The position numbers were made by a program, and so were the translations under genes. Under the pieces are notes generated by a model. That model saw only the letters and a list, made by a program, of their open reading frames with translations, was not told the DNA's origin and ran no database searches. From positions 1 through 5,755 of the forward strand of contig CAILUB010000112.1 in NCBI GenBank assembly GCA_903837305.1: a stretch of DNA of 5,755 nucleotides. Reading direction: 5' to 3'. This document shows, one piece after another, positions 1 to 5,101 of the stretch (positions within the stretch are counted from its first letter, which is position 1; each line of letters opens with the position of its first letter). This DNA comes from an uncultured Cytophagaceae bacterium. GTDB lineage: Bacteria > Bacteroidota > Bacteroidia > Cytophagales > Spirosomataceae.

Positions 1-50
1 ATTGCTGGGCTTTTTCATTTCAGAAAATTTTTATCAAATAAAAAAAAGTA

Positions 51-58
51 TACCTTTA
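51..58 (+). promoter_or_regulatory. Possible -7 promoter box for the secreted protein gene
   Basis: TACCTTTA matches the Bacteroidota -7 consensus TAnnTTTG at all fixed positions except the last. Transcription would begin near position 62-65, giving a leader of about 40 bases before the ATG at 105. No convincing -33 TTTG element is visible at the usual spacing, only a T-rich stretch around 28-32, so the call rests on the box and its position. Confidence 0.3.
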
Positions 59-62
59 TATC

Positions 63-79
63 GGTATCATATTGATACC
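63..79. promoter_or_regulatory. Perfect 17-bp palindrome, candidate operator
   Basis: GGTATCA (63-69), a 3-base centre TAT, then TGATACC (73-79) form a perfect inverted repeat. A further ATACC half-site lies at 50-54 inside the putative promoter, so half-sites occur as ATACC, GGTAT, ATACC over 30 bases. The palindrome falls at or just after the inferred transcription start, where a bound repressor would block the polymerase. The symmetry is seen directly; the operator role is inferred. No candidate regulator gene adjoins it in the window. Confidence 0.45.
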
Positions 80-104
80 TACAACCTTTAAAACTTATAA
101 AAAC

Positions 105-890
105 ATGAAAAAAATTCTTTTACTCATCGCCGTATTATGTACGGTCCAAATGGCAAATGCTCAAAAAGTATTTTCATTGCACACAGTAAAAATTGAAGGC
201 GATTTAAAGGCCTTTGAAAAGCTAGAAACAGAGTTAAATGCAAAAGCAGCGCAAGAAGCTGTAAACAAAGGGGATATCCTTTATTGGGGCTTATTTAAGA
301 TTCAACAATTCAATCAATTAGAGATTCCAGGAGAATACAATTATGTGTTTGTTCAATGGGCAAATAACATTGATGATCTATTAGGATCTAAATCTGCTTG
401 GTGGTTGAATGCGAGCAAAGTACTTACTCCAGCTGAAATGGAACAAACAAAAACCCTAGGCGCATCATTCAAATGGACGAAAGATATGCGCAACATTTTT
501 GTGGTAGATGATGAAGCGTATGATGCAGGAGGTCAAGCAGAGTATTTCCAATTTAATTTTGGAAGACCTGTAAATACAGCTGGTTTTATTGCTGAAAACA
601 AGGCTTTATGGAAGCCGTTTTTTGTGAAAAATATGAGCAAAATAAATATGAAAGTTTGGGGTGTGGGAAGAAGATTAACCTTCCCTACTAAGGATACTAG
701 TTATAATACTATTATGTCTTGGGATGGCTTCAAAAGTTTAGAAGATATTATGAAATTTAGAATTGGCGGTACTCCAATTCCGGGCTATAATGAAGTTATC
801 CAAAAGTCGAAGATGACTACATATATTCCAGAGGGATTCACTTACTCACCTATTTTCAAGGTACTTAAAGGCACTACTGCTAAGAAATAA
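105..890 (+). CDS. Exported protein of unknown function with two-fold internal repeat
   Basis: This encodes 261 residues from the ATG at 105. An in-frame TTG at 72 would extend it by 11 residues, but the ATG places a classical signal peptide at the N-terminus (MKK, a hydrophobic core at residues 4-14, then ANAQ with likely cleavage near residue 20), so the ATG is preferred. The mature protein is probably periplasmic or secreted; no lipobox or C-terminal sorting domain is evident. Two segments resemble each other. Around residues 57-93 there is YWG, then YNYVFVQW, then NIDDLL. Around 181-216 there is VWGVG, then YNTIMSW, then SLEDIM. This alternation of strands and helices suggests two ferredoxin-like alpha/beta units, as in dimeric alpha/beta barrel proteins, but that is inference. 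No catalytic motif is recognised. The gene is monocistronic, with a strong hairpin 25 bases after the stop. Confidence 0.85.
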   Translation: MKKILLLIAVLCTVQMANAQKVFSLHTVKIEGDLKAFEKLETELNAKAAQEAVNKGDILYWGLFKIQQFNQLEIPGEYNYVFVQWANNIDDLLGSKSAWWLNASKVLTPAEMEQTKTLGASFKWTKDMRNIFVVDDEAYDAGGQAEYFQFNFGRPVNTAGFIAENKALWKPFFVKNMSKINMKVWGVGRRLTFPTKDTSYNTIMSWDGFKSLEDIMKFRIGGTPIPGYNEVIQKSKMTTYIPEGFTYSPIFKVLKGTTAKK

Positions 891-914
891 GTATCAAAAG
901 GTTTTAGTAGTTTT

Positions 915-950
915 AATCAACCACTTACACTTTTGTGTGAGTGGTTGATT
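915..950 (+). terminator. Strong hairpin, likely terminator of the secreted protein gene
   Basis: AATCAACCACTTACAC (915-930), a TTTT loop (931-934) and GTGTGAGTGGTTGATT (935-950) form a 16-bp stem broken only by one T-G wobble. It starts 24 bases after the stop at 890. The following TTTGCTTATTG is only moderately T-rich, so it may terminate imperfectly or mainly protect the mRNA 3' end. On the minus strand it is followed by A-rich sequence, so it is unlikely to terminate the convergent gene. Confidence 0.7.
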
Positions 951-1021
951 TGCTTATTGTCAGTACGTCTATGTCTAGCACTTTTTCTAGTGAAACAGCT
1001 TAATTAGTAGTTACTAGCTGG

Positions 1022-1804
1022 TTAATCTTTTGGCTTCAATAAATCAAAATTGAAGTTAGCATTGATGATTAATCCATTATTATTTTGGAATACATTTAAG
1101 CCGTTAATTTGCCTTCCTAATTGTAGTGTTTGGTTTAAATATCCTCCTTCAATTCGAAGAGTTTTATTGAAACGATAACCGAGCAAAATGCCAATTCTAT
1201 TTTGGTCAAATACATTAGCATTTACATTTTCCCCAAACCCAACAAGCACCTCATCATATACTGCAAAGTAGGCCGTTTTATCCTTTATCTCTCGCCCACG
1301 TAAAGGAACCTGAAGGCGAACCATATACCTGCCCCTGTTTGATAGCGGATACTCGTCTTCGGTCGTTTCATTAGCCGAACTATATCGCCCAATAAATCGT
1401 TGTTCTAACATAAATCGGTGAGAAATATCTACAACTCCCTCTTTATGAGATAGTTGAACCATTTCGAAAATACGGTGTTCTGTAAATTCTCTACCTAATT
1501 TATTGAGAGCGTATTCCCCATAGGGAAATGTTTCAGCCCACGCATAGCCTACTCTAAATAATACTCTTGGAGTCACATGGTAGTTGAGCCCAACTCTTAA
1601 TAGGCCTTGTTGCCAATTTGAAATTAGGTCATTTCGTCTCCATTGATATTCTGTGTGAATTCCGGTTTTTTCGGATAGTTTGAAAGTGCCAAAATAATTG
1701 TACCAACCAATGGTATTCGAGGTTGTTAAGCGATTATTTTGTGCTAATGAATATTGGCAAGAAACAAATAAAATAGCTAAAAATAGGGTAATTTTTCTAT
1801 ACAT
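1022..1804 (-). CDS. DUF2490 family protein, probable outer-membrane beta-barrel
   Basis: This encodes 260 residues from the ATG at 1804; an adjacent ATG at 1807 is equally possible. A reading from 1867 would add a charged extension overlapping the cupin gene and bury the signal peptide, so it is rejected. The N-terminus MYRKITLFLAILFVSC...LAQ is a signal peptide cleaved near residue 22. The mature part is rich in alternating aromatic and polar residues, as in membrane beta-strands. It carries DUF2490 hallmarks: EYQWRRND near the start, TEHRIFE followed by the ISHRFMLEQRF segment in the middle, then FDQNRIGILLGYRF and GYLNQ near the end, finishing in a strand-like tail. The family has no established function; members occur widely in Bacteroidota. 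It lies 22 bases after the cupin gene and is probably cotranscribed with it. Confidence 0.85.
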   Translation of the reverse strand: MYRKITLFLAILFVSCQYSLAQNNRLTTSNTIGWYNYFGTFKLSEKTGIHTEYQWRRNDLISNWQQGLLRVGLNYHVTPRVLFRVGYAWAETFPYGEYALNKLGREFTEHRIFEMVQLSHKEGVVDISHRFMLEQRFIGRYSSANETTEDEYPLSNRGRYMVRLQVPLRGREIKDKTAYFAVYDEVLVGFGENVNANVFDQNRIGILLGYRFNKTLRIEGGYLNQTLQLGRQINGLNVFQNNNGLIINANFNFDLLKPKD

Positions 1805-1826
1805 CATCCATAAAAGTACGCTTAAT

Positions 1827-2333
1827 TTAGCATTTCCAATACGTTGAAAGCGGCCCATCGATACCAAAAAGAGGGTCTTTTTGTGGAATAGGGATATTCG
1901 CGATTTCTGCTAAAATAGACGGACTGTCTTCCTTTTGCAAACTAAATTTTAAGTTCCACTCTGCCCCGTTAGGATAGCCGCCCACAAATTGATATTCAAC
2001 AGAATTGTCGACTGAATAATGCCCAATCCCAGCGGGTAAAATAATCATGTCCCCTGTTTCAACGTTGATAATTTCGCCATTCTTGCCCCCTAGCATTAAG
2101 CTCACTTGGCCACTTTGTAATCCTAAAACTTCATGGGTATTGCTGTGAAAATGGTCTTCCGTTAAGATGATATCGTGCCAATTATTTGCCCAACCATTTT
2201 GGCAAAATAAGTGTTCAAAGTCCTTATTTGCAACGTGTTGAAGCGCATTTTTGTATATGACCACCGGTAGAATATTGTTCGGAATATCTCCGTCATTCTT
2301 GAAATAATAGGTGATGATGTCAACTTGTTTCAT
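1827..2333 (-). CDS. Small single-domain cupin, YjlB-like
   Basis: This encodes 168 residues, cytosolic, with no signal peptide. Cupin motif 1 is visible as H61-x-H63 with E68 (in DHFHSNTHEVLG), and G71 and G75 follow. Cupin motif 2 is complete: G94-x5-P100-x-G102-x2-H105. H61, H63, E68 and H105 are the expected metal ligands, so the protein should bind a divalent metal. The HFHSNTHEVLG signature and the closing segment with PIPQKDPLFG resemble the YjlB group named after a Bacillus subtilis protein, whose reaction is not established to my knowledge. The substrate cannot be predicted. It is the first gene of a two-gene unit with the DUF2490 protein downstream, an unexplained pairing of a cytosolic and an envelope protein. 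The upstream 96 bases shared with the divergent GldL-like gene show no clear -7 box in this direction. Confidence 0.85.
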   Translation of the reverse strand: MKQVDIITYYFKNDGDIPNNILPVVIYKNALQHVANKDFEHLFCQNGWANNWHDIILTEDHFHSNTHEVLGLQSGQVSLMLGGKNGEIINVETGDMIILPAGIGHYSVDNSVEYQFVGGYPNGAEWNLKFSLQKEDSPSILAEIANIPIPQKDPLFGIDGPLSTYWKC

Positions 2334-2398
2334 GGGTTTGAAAGGTTTAGAAAAACAAGTTAAATAATCTGACCTATGGTTATGTAATTGTTTATCAT

Positions 2399-2406
2399 TT
2401 AATTTG
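2399..2406 (+). promoter_or_regulatory. Possible -7 box for the GldL-like gene
   Basis: TTAATTTG differs from TAnnTTTG at one fixed position. It would give a leader of roughly 18 bases that includes AGGAAGA at 2417-2423, a reasonable ribosome-binding site six bases before the ATG at 2430 and the clearest in this window. No good -33 element is seen. The rest of the divergent spacer (2334-2429) shows nothing else I can assign. Confidence 0.3.
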
Positions 2407-2429
2407 ATTTTTAAATAGGAAGATAAACC

Positions 2430-2717
2430 ATGAATATAGGAATCGCAGTTAAATGGAGCTTTGTCATTAGCCTTATTTTTGAACTTTTGGGGGCGTTTAT
2501 GAAGATTTTACATCTTCCGGGTGCGGATCAACTTTTGATTGTGGGAATGGTAGCTAATGGAGTATTTATAGTTGCTGCATTATCTGAAATTTGGGGATCT
2601 GTCAGAATTAATACCAATGAAAAATTTATGTGGACGATTGCCTTTATTTTTATGGGGATTTTAGGCGCCTTGGCAGGGATGCTTTATGTACTAATGGGAA
2701 GAAAACGAGTAATATAA
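2430..2717 (+). CDS. Small GldL-like integral membrane protein
   Basis: This encodes 95 residues and is almost entirely membrane-embedded, with hydrophobic segments at about residues 8-24, 32-56 and 68-90 and a basic end (GRKRVI). Residues 20-41 (LGAFMKILHLPGA, then LLIVGM) closely resemble the N-terminal membrane hairpin of GldL, the inner-membrane motor subunit of the type IX secretion and gliding machinery, where GAxxKIxHWPGA is typical. True GldL is roughly twice as long, with a cytoplasmic C-terminal region that is absent here, and no gldK, gldM or gldN gene lies alongside. This is therefore probably a stand-alone relative and not the motor subunit. A good ribosome-binding site (AGGAAGA) precedes the ATG. 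The stop is five bases before the next small ORF, indicating cotranscription. Its function is unknown. Confidence 0.8.
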   Translation: MNIGIAVKWSFVISLIFELLGAFMKILHLPGADQLLIVGMVANGVFIVAALSEIWGSVRINTNEKFMWTIAFIFMGILGALAGMLYVLMGRKRVI

Positions 2718-2722
2718 TTAGG

Positions 2723-2821
2723 ATGAATCAATTTTTTAAAAAGTATCGAAACGAAGTTATTGTGGGTGTTTTAGTCTTTCTCGTCTTGATTTTTAGAGAT
2801 GTAATCAAGTCGGCATTTTAA
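2723..2821 (+). CDS. 32-residue single-pass membrane peptide
   Basis: The ATG at 2723 follows the GldL-like stop by five bases (TTAGG, itself a minimal ribosome-binding site). A longer reading in this frame from 2630 lies inside the GldL-like gene and is not credible. The peptide has a basic N-terminus (MNQFFKKYRN), one hydrophobic helix at about residues 12-24 (VIVGVLVFLVLIF) and a short tail RDVIKSAF. By the positive-inside rule the N-terminus should be cytoplasmic. The arrangement and end motifs match the C-terminal 46 residues of the XRE regulator encoded 60 bases downstream, which begins with MNQF and contains DQIKAGF after its helix. This similarity, the tight spacing and the sensible peptide design argue for a real gene. 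Its function is unknown. Confidence 0.6.
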   Translation: MNQFFKKYRNEVIVGVLVFLVLIFRDVIKSAF

Positions 2822-2838
2822 ATGTCGTCTAAATGACG
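2811..2838. repeat. Overlapping palindrome and direct repeat, candidate operator
   Basis: CGGCATTTTAAATGTCG (2811-2827) is a palindrome with one mismatch (a G-T pair if folded as RNA), and it spans the stop of the 32-residue ORF. Its right half TAAATGTCG (2819-2827) recurs as TAAATGACG (2830-2838), 11 bases or about one helical turn away. Three similar half-sites thus lie on one DNA face, ending 33 bases before the promoter-like box of the XRE gene. Autoregulatory binding by the XRE protein is a natural inference. There is no T-tract, so this is not a typical terminator. Confidence 0.4.
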
Positions 2839-2871
2839 CACCGCTGTCAATAAGTAGAAAAAAGTAACGAT

Positions 2872-2879
2872 CATATTTG
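2872..2879 (+). promoter_or_regulatory. Possible -7 box abutting the XRE start codon
   Basis: CATATTTG matches TAnnTTTG with one mismatch at the first position and ends three bases before the ATG at 2883. With the usual geometry transcription would begin at or within a base or two of the ATG, giving a leaderless mRNA, which fits the absence of any ribosome-binding site. No clear -33 element is visible. If genuine, it is an internal promoter allowing the XRE gene and the gene after it to be expressed apart from the upstream pair. Confidence 0.4.
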
Positions 2880-2882
2880 CAT

Positions 2883-3263
2883 ATGGAATTTGGTGCCAGA
2901 GTGAAAGAGATTAGAACAAGTTTGAATTATTCTCAAAAAGAACTTTCTGAACAAACCGGTTTGACGCTCAGAACGATTCAGCGAATTGAGAATAATGAAG
3001 TGAAACCCAGCCTTCATTCGTTGAAGGTGATAGGCGAGGCTTTGAAAACAGATTTGTCCGAATATTCAACAACTGCTGACACTAAACCCTACGAGTTTAA
3101 TTTCACCATTAAAATCACAGATATGAATCAATTTATCACTGACTTGAAAACATTAGTAAAGAACAATTGGAGGGTAATCCTTTGGGTAATCTTAATTGTT
3201 TCTTTTATTTCCAATTATGATCAAATTAAAGCCGGCTTTATGGATGGCTGGAATAATAAATAA
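2883..3263 (+). CDS. XRE-family regulator with C-terminal membrane helix
   Basis: This encodes 126 residues from the ATG at 2883; a TTG two codons earlier lies inside the promoter-like box and is less likely. Residues 5-60 form an HTH_3/Cro-C1 domain: RVKEIRTSLNYSQKELSEQTGL, then TLRTIQRIENNEVKPS as the recognition helix and turn, then LKVIGEALKTDL. A short linker is followed at about 81-126 by MNQF, a basic region, a membrane helix (about 97-112, RVILWVILIVSFIS) and the tail YDQIKAGFMDGWNNK. The protein is therefore likely an inner-membrane-anchored DNA-binding regulator. Its tail matches the 32-residue peptide encoded upstream. The next gene starts three bases after its stop, so the two are surely cotranscribed. 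What it senses is unknown; autoregulation through the repeats at 2811-2838 is plausible. Confidence 0.88.
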   Translation: MEFGARVKEIRTSLNYSQKELSEQTGLTLRTIQRIENNEVKPSLHSLKVIGEALKTDLSEYSTTADTKPYEFNFTIKITDMNQFITDLKTLVKNNWRVILWVILIVSFISNYDQIKAGFMDGWNNK

Positions 3264-3266
3264 CCA

Positions 3267-3920
3267 ATGAATGACTTTTACAAACAGCCAAAAGTTTTAG
3301 TCTGGATCGAATCCATTCTATTCCTTTTGGCTGGTTTTTTTCTGGCGGTTTTGATCATCAAAAAGGGTTCTGATCAATCCTTATTTTACGCAGCGTTCAT
3401 TTTATACGTTCCCATTAGCCAATTTTTGTATACGCCAGTTTTTAAGTTGACGGGTGGATACACCTATTATTCACCTATGCTTTTAGGCTATATGGCGAAC
3501 GAGAAACAGATCGATTTACATAGCGGAACGAGTTTTGATCATCTTTTTGTCTTGAGAAATTGTAAGCCTGGAATTGAATTAAGAAATAGGTTACTTGCTT
3601 ATCATTTGGAAGGATTATTAGAGCTAGTTTCTCTAATCGAAAATAAGCAGATTCCTGAATCTGTCACGATCGTAGGTACGTCCTATTTTTTCAATGATAG
3701 AACCTTACAAAAATTCGGATTTCAGCTAGAAAACGCGTCCACCTTTTATCGAGCTAATCTCTTTATTAATTTCATTGATCTATTCTGGATGTATTCGCTT
3801 TCGCGAGGCAAGGTTGCCATGCCCGCTTTATGGGAGGCTAAAAAAGCCAGTATTCAGGGGGCAGCATTAGTGGCTCAGAAGGCGAAAATAGTAACGCTAT
3901 ATGGTAAATTACTAGGGTGA
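3267..3920 (+). CDS. Membrane protein of unknown function, two N-terminal helices
   Basis: This encodes 217 residues. The ATG lies three bases after the XRE stop with no separate promoter. Two membrane helices at about residues 10-31 and 37-57 form a hairpin, and a soluble domain of about 160 residues follows, predicted to face the cytoplasm because KK follows the first helix only weakly; this topology is uncertain. The soluble part contains RNCKPGIELRNRLLAYHLEGLLELVSLIE (helical) and then VTIVGTSYFFNDRTLQKFGFQ at about 133-153. The second segment faintly recalls the end of a GNAT acetyltransferase fold (strand, helix, then a GF turn), but no acetyl-CoA loop is seen, so this is not a call. 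The C-terminus (185-217) is rich in A and K and probably helical. Operon position suggests it works with the XRE regulator, perhaps as its target or signal partner. Confidence 0.75.
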   Translation: MNDFYKQPKVLVWIESILFLLAGFFLAVLIIKKGSDQSLFYAAFILYVPISQFLYTPVFKLTGGYTYYSPMLLGYMANEKQIDLHSGTSFDHLFVLRNCKPGIELRNRLLAYHLEGLLELVSLIENKQIPESVTIVGTSYFFNDRTLQKFGFQLENASTFYRANLFINFIDLFWMYSLSRGKVAMPALWEAKKASIQGAALVAQKAKIVTLYGKLLG

Positions 3921-3937
3921 GAATAGGCGCTATTTAT

Positions 3938-3957
3938 AAATGAGATTTTCTCAATTT
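3938..3957 (+). terminator. Weak hairpin after the 217-residue ORF
   Basis: TGAGA (3941-3945), a TTT loop and TCTCA (3949-3953) form a 5-bp stem. It can extend by three A-T pairs (3938-3940 with 3955-3957) around one bulged A. It begins 18 bases after the stop at 3920. The stem is short and the trailing T-tract is poor, so this is a modest candidate for the end of the four-gene transcript. The remainder of the convergent spacer to 4051 shows only an AT-rich CTATA/TATAG pairing (4033-4050) that might end the AraC transcript on the other strand. Confidence 0.3.
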
Positions 3958-4051
3958 AGTAGCATGATAGTAGACAAATAAACGCAGCTGCATCTTTAGT
4001 CTTTATTCATTCGTTTAACTATATTAAAACCGCTATAATTATTGATATAGG

Positions 4052-4906
4052 CTACGGGAGAGAGTATTCTTGTTGATTTCTTTTGTAGCCAGAGGGAGTG
4101 ATGGCCTTCTTTTTCAAAAACACGCGATTGAAATAACTTAAGGTTTCGAAACCACAATCAAAGCATATTTGGCTAATGGTTTTATCGGTTTGGACCAGCA
4201 TTCTACTCGCCTCATTTATCCTTATTTCATTTAAGTAATTAGAATAAGTAGTTCCTGTTGCCTTTTTAAAAAACTTGCAAAAATTGCTTTCCGTTAGACT
4301 TATCAGGTCAGCTACTTCTTTTAGAGACAAGTTGTTATAGAAGTTGTTCTGGATATGAACGCAAACGGTATTTATGCGCATTTCACTTTTCTTAGAGACG
4401 ATATTGTGAAATGTATTAGGGGCAATAATGGCAGCTGTCTTTTGTGATAAATCATCTAATAAAGAAATTAATTTCATTATTCTTTCTATCCCTTTGCACT
4501 CGGTTAATTCGATCATTTTTAAGCCAAATGTTTCATCCGCCTCAAATCGCATTCCCCTAGCCGAGGCCTCTAGCATATTCTTTATCAAATGCCCTTCGTT
4601 AAGCCCGATAAAGGGGGAAATAAACTCCTTTGAAAATTGAATAACGACCGCCTCAGAATGGCTAGCGTCATTTAATTTAGTGGACCATGTGTGAGGTAAA
4701 TTAGTCCCCAATAAAACTAAATCACCTTCCACAAATTGCTCATAGGAATTGCCTACAATTCGATAACCATTTCCTTTTAGGATACATGTTAATTCGTACT
4801 CAGGATGGTAGTGCCATTTAAATTCAAAAAAGGGGACCCGAAACCGATAGGCATAAAAACTGGAATGCCCCTTTTCGGAGGCGATATCTTCTAATTTTGC
4901 TTTCAT
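4052..4906 (-). CDS. AraC-family transcriptional regulator with cupin sensor domain
   Basis: This encodes 284 residues, a usual length for the family. The N-terminal sugar-binding cupin domain (about 15-105) contains WHYHPEYELT (31-40), a GNGYRIVGN turn, and GDLVLLGTNLPHTW (61-74). These match the AraC_binding pattern found in Bacteroidota regulators located next to carbohydrate genes. The C-terminal DNA-binding domain (about 176-279) has two helix-turn-helix units: SLKEVADLISLTESNFCKFFKK (194-215) and the second unit from TISQICFDCGF through SYFNRVFLKK (243-267). It closes with ITPSGYKR, and an Ala replaces the common Gly before the TP turn. The ligand is probably a mono- or oligosaccharide and the target the divergent GH127-type gene, given the shared 195-bp spacer; both are inference. 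Confidence 0.92.
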   Translation of the reverse strand: MKAKLEDIASEKGHSSFYAYRFRVPFFEFKWHYHPEYELTCILKGNGYRIVGNSYEQFVEGDLVLLGTNLPHTWSTKLNDASHSEAVVIQFSKEFISPFIGLNEGHLIKNMLEASARGMRFEADETFGLKMIELTECKGIERIMKLISLLDDLSQKTAAIIAPNTFHNIVSKKSEMRINTVCVHIQNNFYNNLSLKEVADLISLTESNFCKFFKKATGTTYSNYLNEIRINEASRMLVQTDKTISQICFDCGFETLSYFNRVFLKKKAITPSGYKRNQQEYSLP

Positions 4907-4948
4907 AGCTTAATATTAACTTATATGGGGCATTAATTTCAATTAGAA

Positions 4949-5000
4949 TTCAATATTGTCTTATAGTTTAACAAATTTATGTTAATCCGATCAATGTTGA
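4949..5000. repeat. Two TCAATnTTG near-palindromes, candidate AraC-type operators
   Basis: TCAATATTG (4950-4958, containing the perfect palindrome CAATATTG) and TCAATGTTG (4991-4999, within TCAATGTTGA) differ at one base. They are 41 bases apart, close to four helical turns. A further TTCAAT at 4938-4943 repeats TTCAAT at 4949-4954 with an 11-base period. The second site lies between the two divergent promoter-like boxes. The repeats are seen directly; binding by the adjacent AraC protein is inferred. The region is AT-rich, so chance similarity is possible. Confidence 0.4.
4972..4979 (-). promoter_or_regulatory. -7 box for the AraC regulator gene
   Basis: Read on the minus strand this is TAAATTTG, a perfect match to the Bacteroidota -7 consensus TAnnTTTG. 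Transcription would start near 4966 and leave a leader of about 60 bases before the ATG at 4906. A -33 TTTG is not evident; the corresponding region reads TTTATT. Confidence 0.5.
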
Positions 5001-5005
5001 ATAAA

Positions 5006-5013
5006 TAATTTTG
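5006..5013 (+). promoter_or_regulatory. -7 box for the GH127-type gene
   Basis: TAATTTTG is a perfect match to TAnnTTTG and lies 26 bases from the oppositely oriented box of the araC-like gene. Transcription would begin near 5019, giving a leader of about 80 bases before the ATG at 5102. The leader can form a weak hairpin (ATTCTC 5033-5038 with GGGAAT 5047-5052). The absent -33 element is consistent with activator dependence but does not prove it. Confidence 0.5.
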
Positions 5014-5101
5014 AACCGTAAAAAAGACAAGTATTCTCCTCTAAATGGGAATCAACCTTCAGAAGAAAATGTACTCACATCATAATTTTTCCTAATTACC
5101 C

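Noticed and set aside
4..15. GCTGGGC followed by a T-run at the left edge, resembling the right arm of a terminator for a gene outside the window.
   Set aside because: The left arm would lie beyond the edge, so pairing cannot be shown.
996..1020. Hairpin CAGCT/AGCTG with inner AGTA/TACT, considered as terminator of the DUF2490 gene on the minus strand.
   Set aside because: It has a five-base bulge, a short stem and only a weak T-tract; too weak to annotate.
1805..1867. N-terminal extension of the DUF2490 protein starting at 1867.
   Set aside because: It overlaps the cupin gene, is not hydrophobic, and would displace a clear signal peptide that starts at 1804.
2630..2722. Longer reading of the 32-residue peptide from an ATG inside the GldL-like gene.
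   Set aside because: It lies in a shifted frame within a convincing gene, and the composition before residue 32 is not protein-like in context.
3921..4051. Search for a tRNA or small RNA in the convergent spacer.
   Set aside because: No cloverleaf or T-loop motif was found; only weak AT-rich hairpins are present.
4428..4640. 70-residue ORF on the plus strand.
   Set aside because: It is antisense to the AraC-family gene, with no signal, motif or ribosome-binding site.
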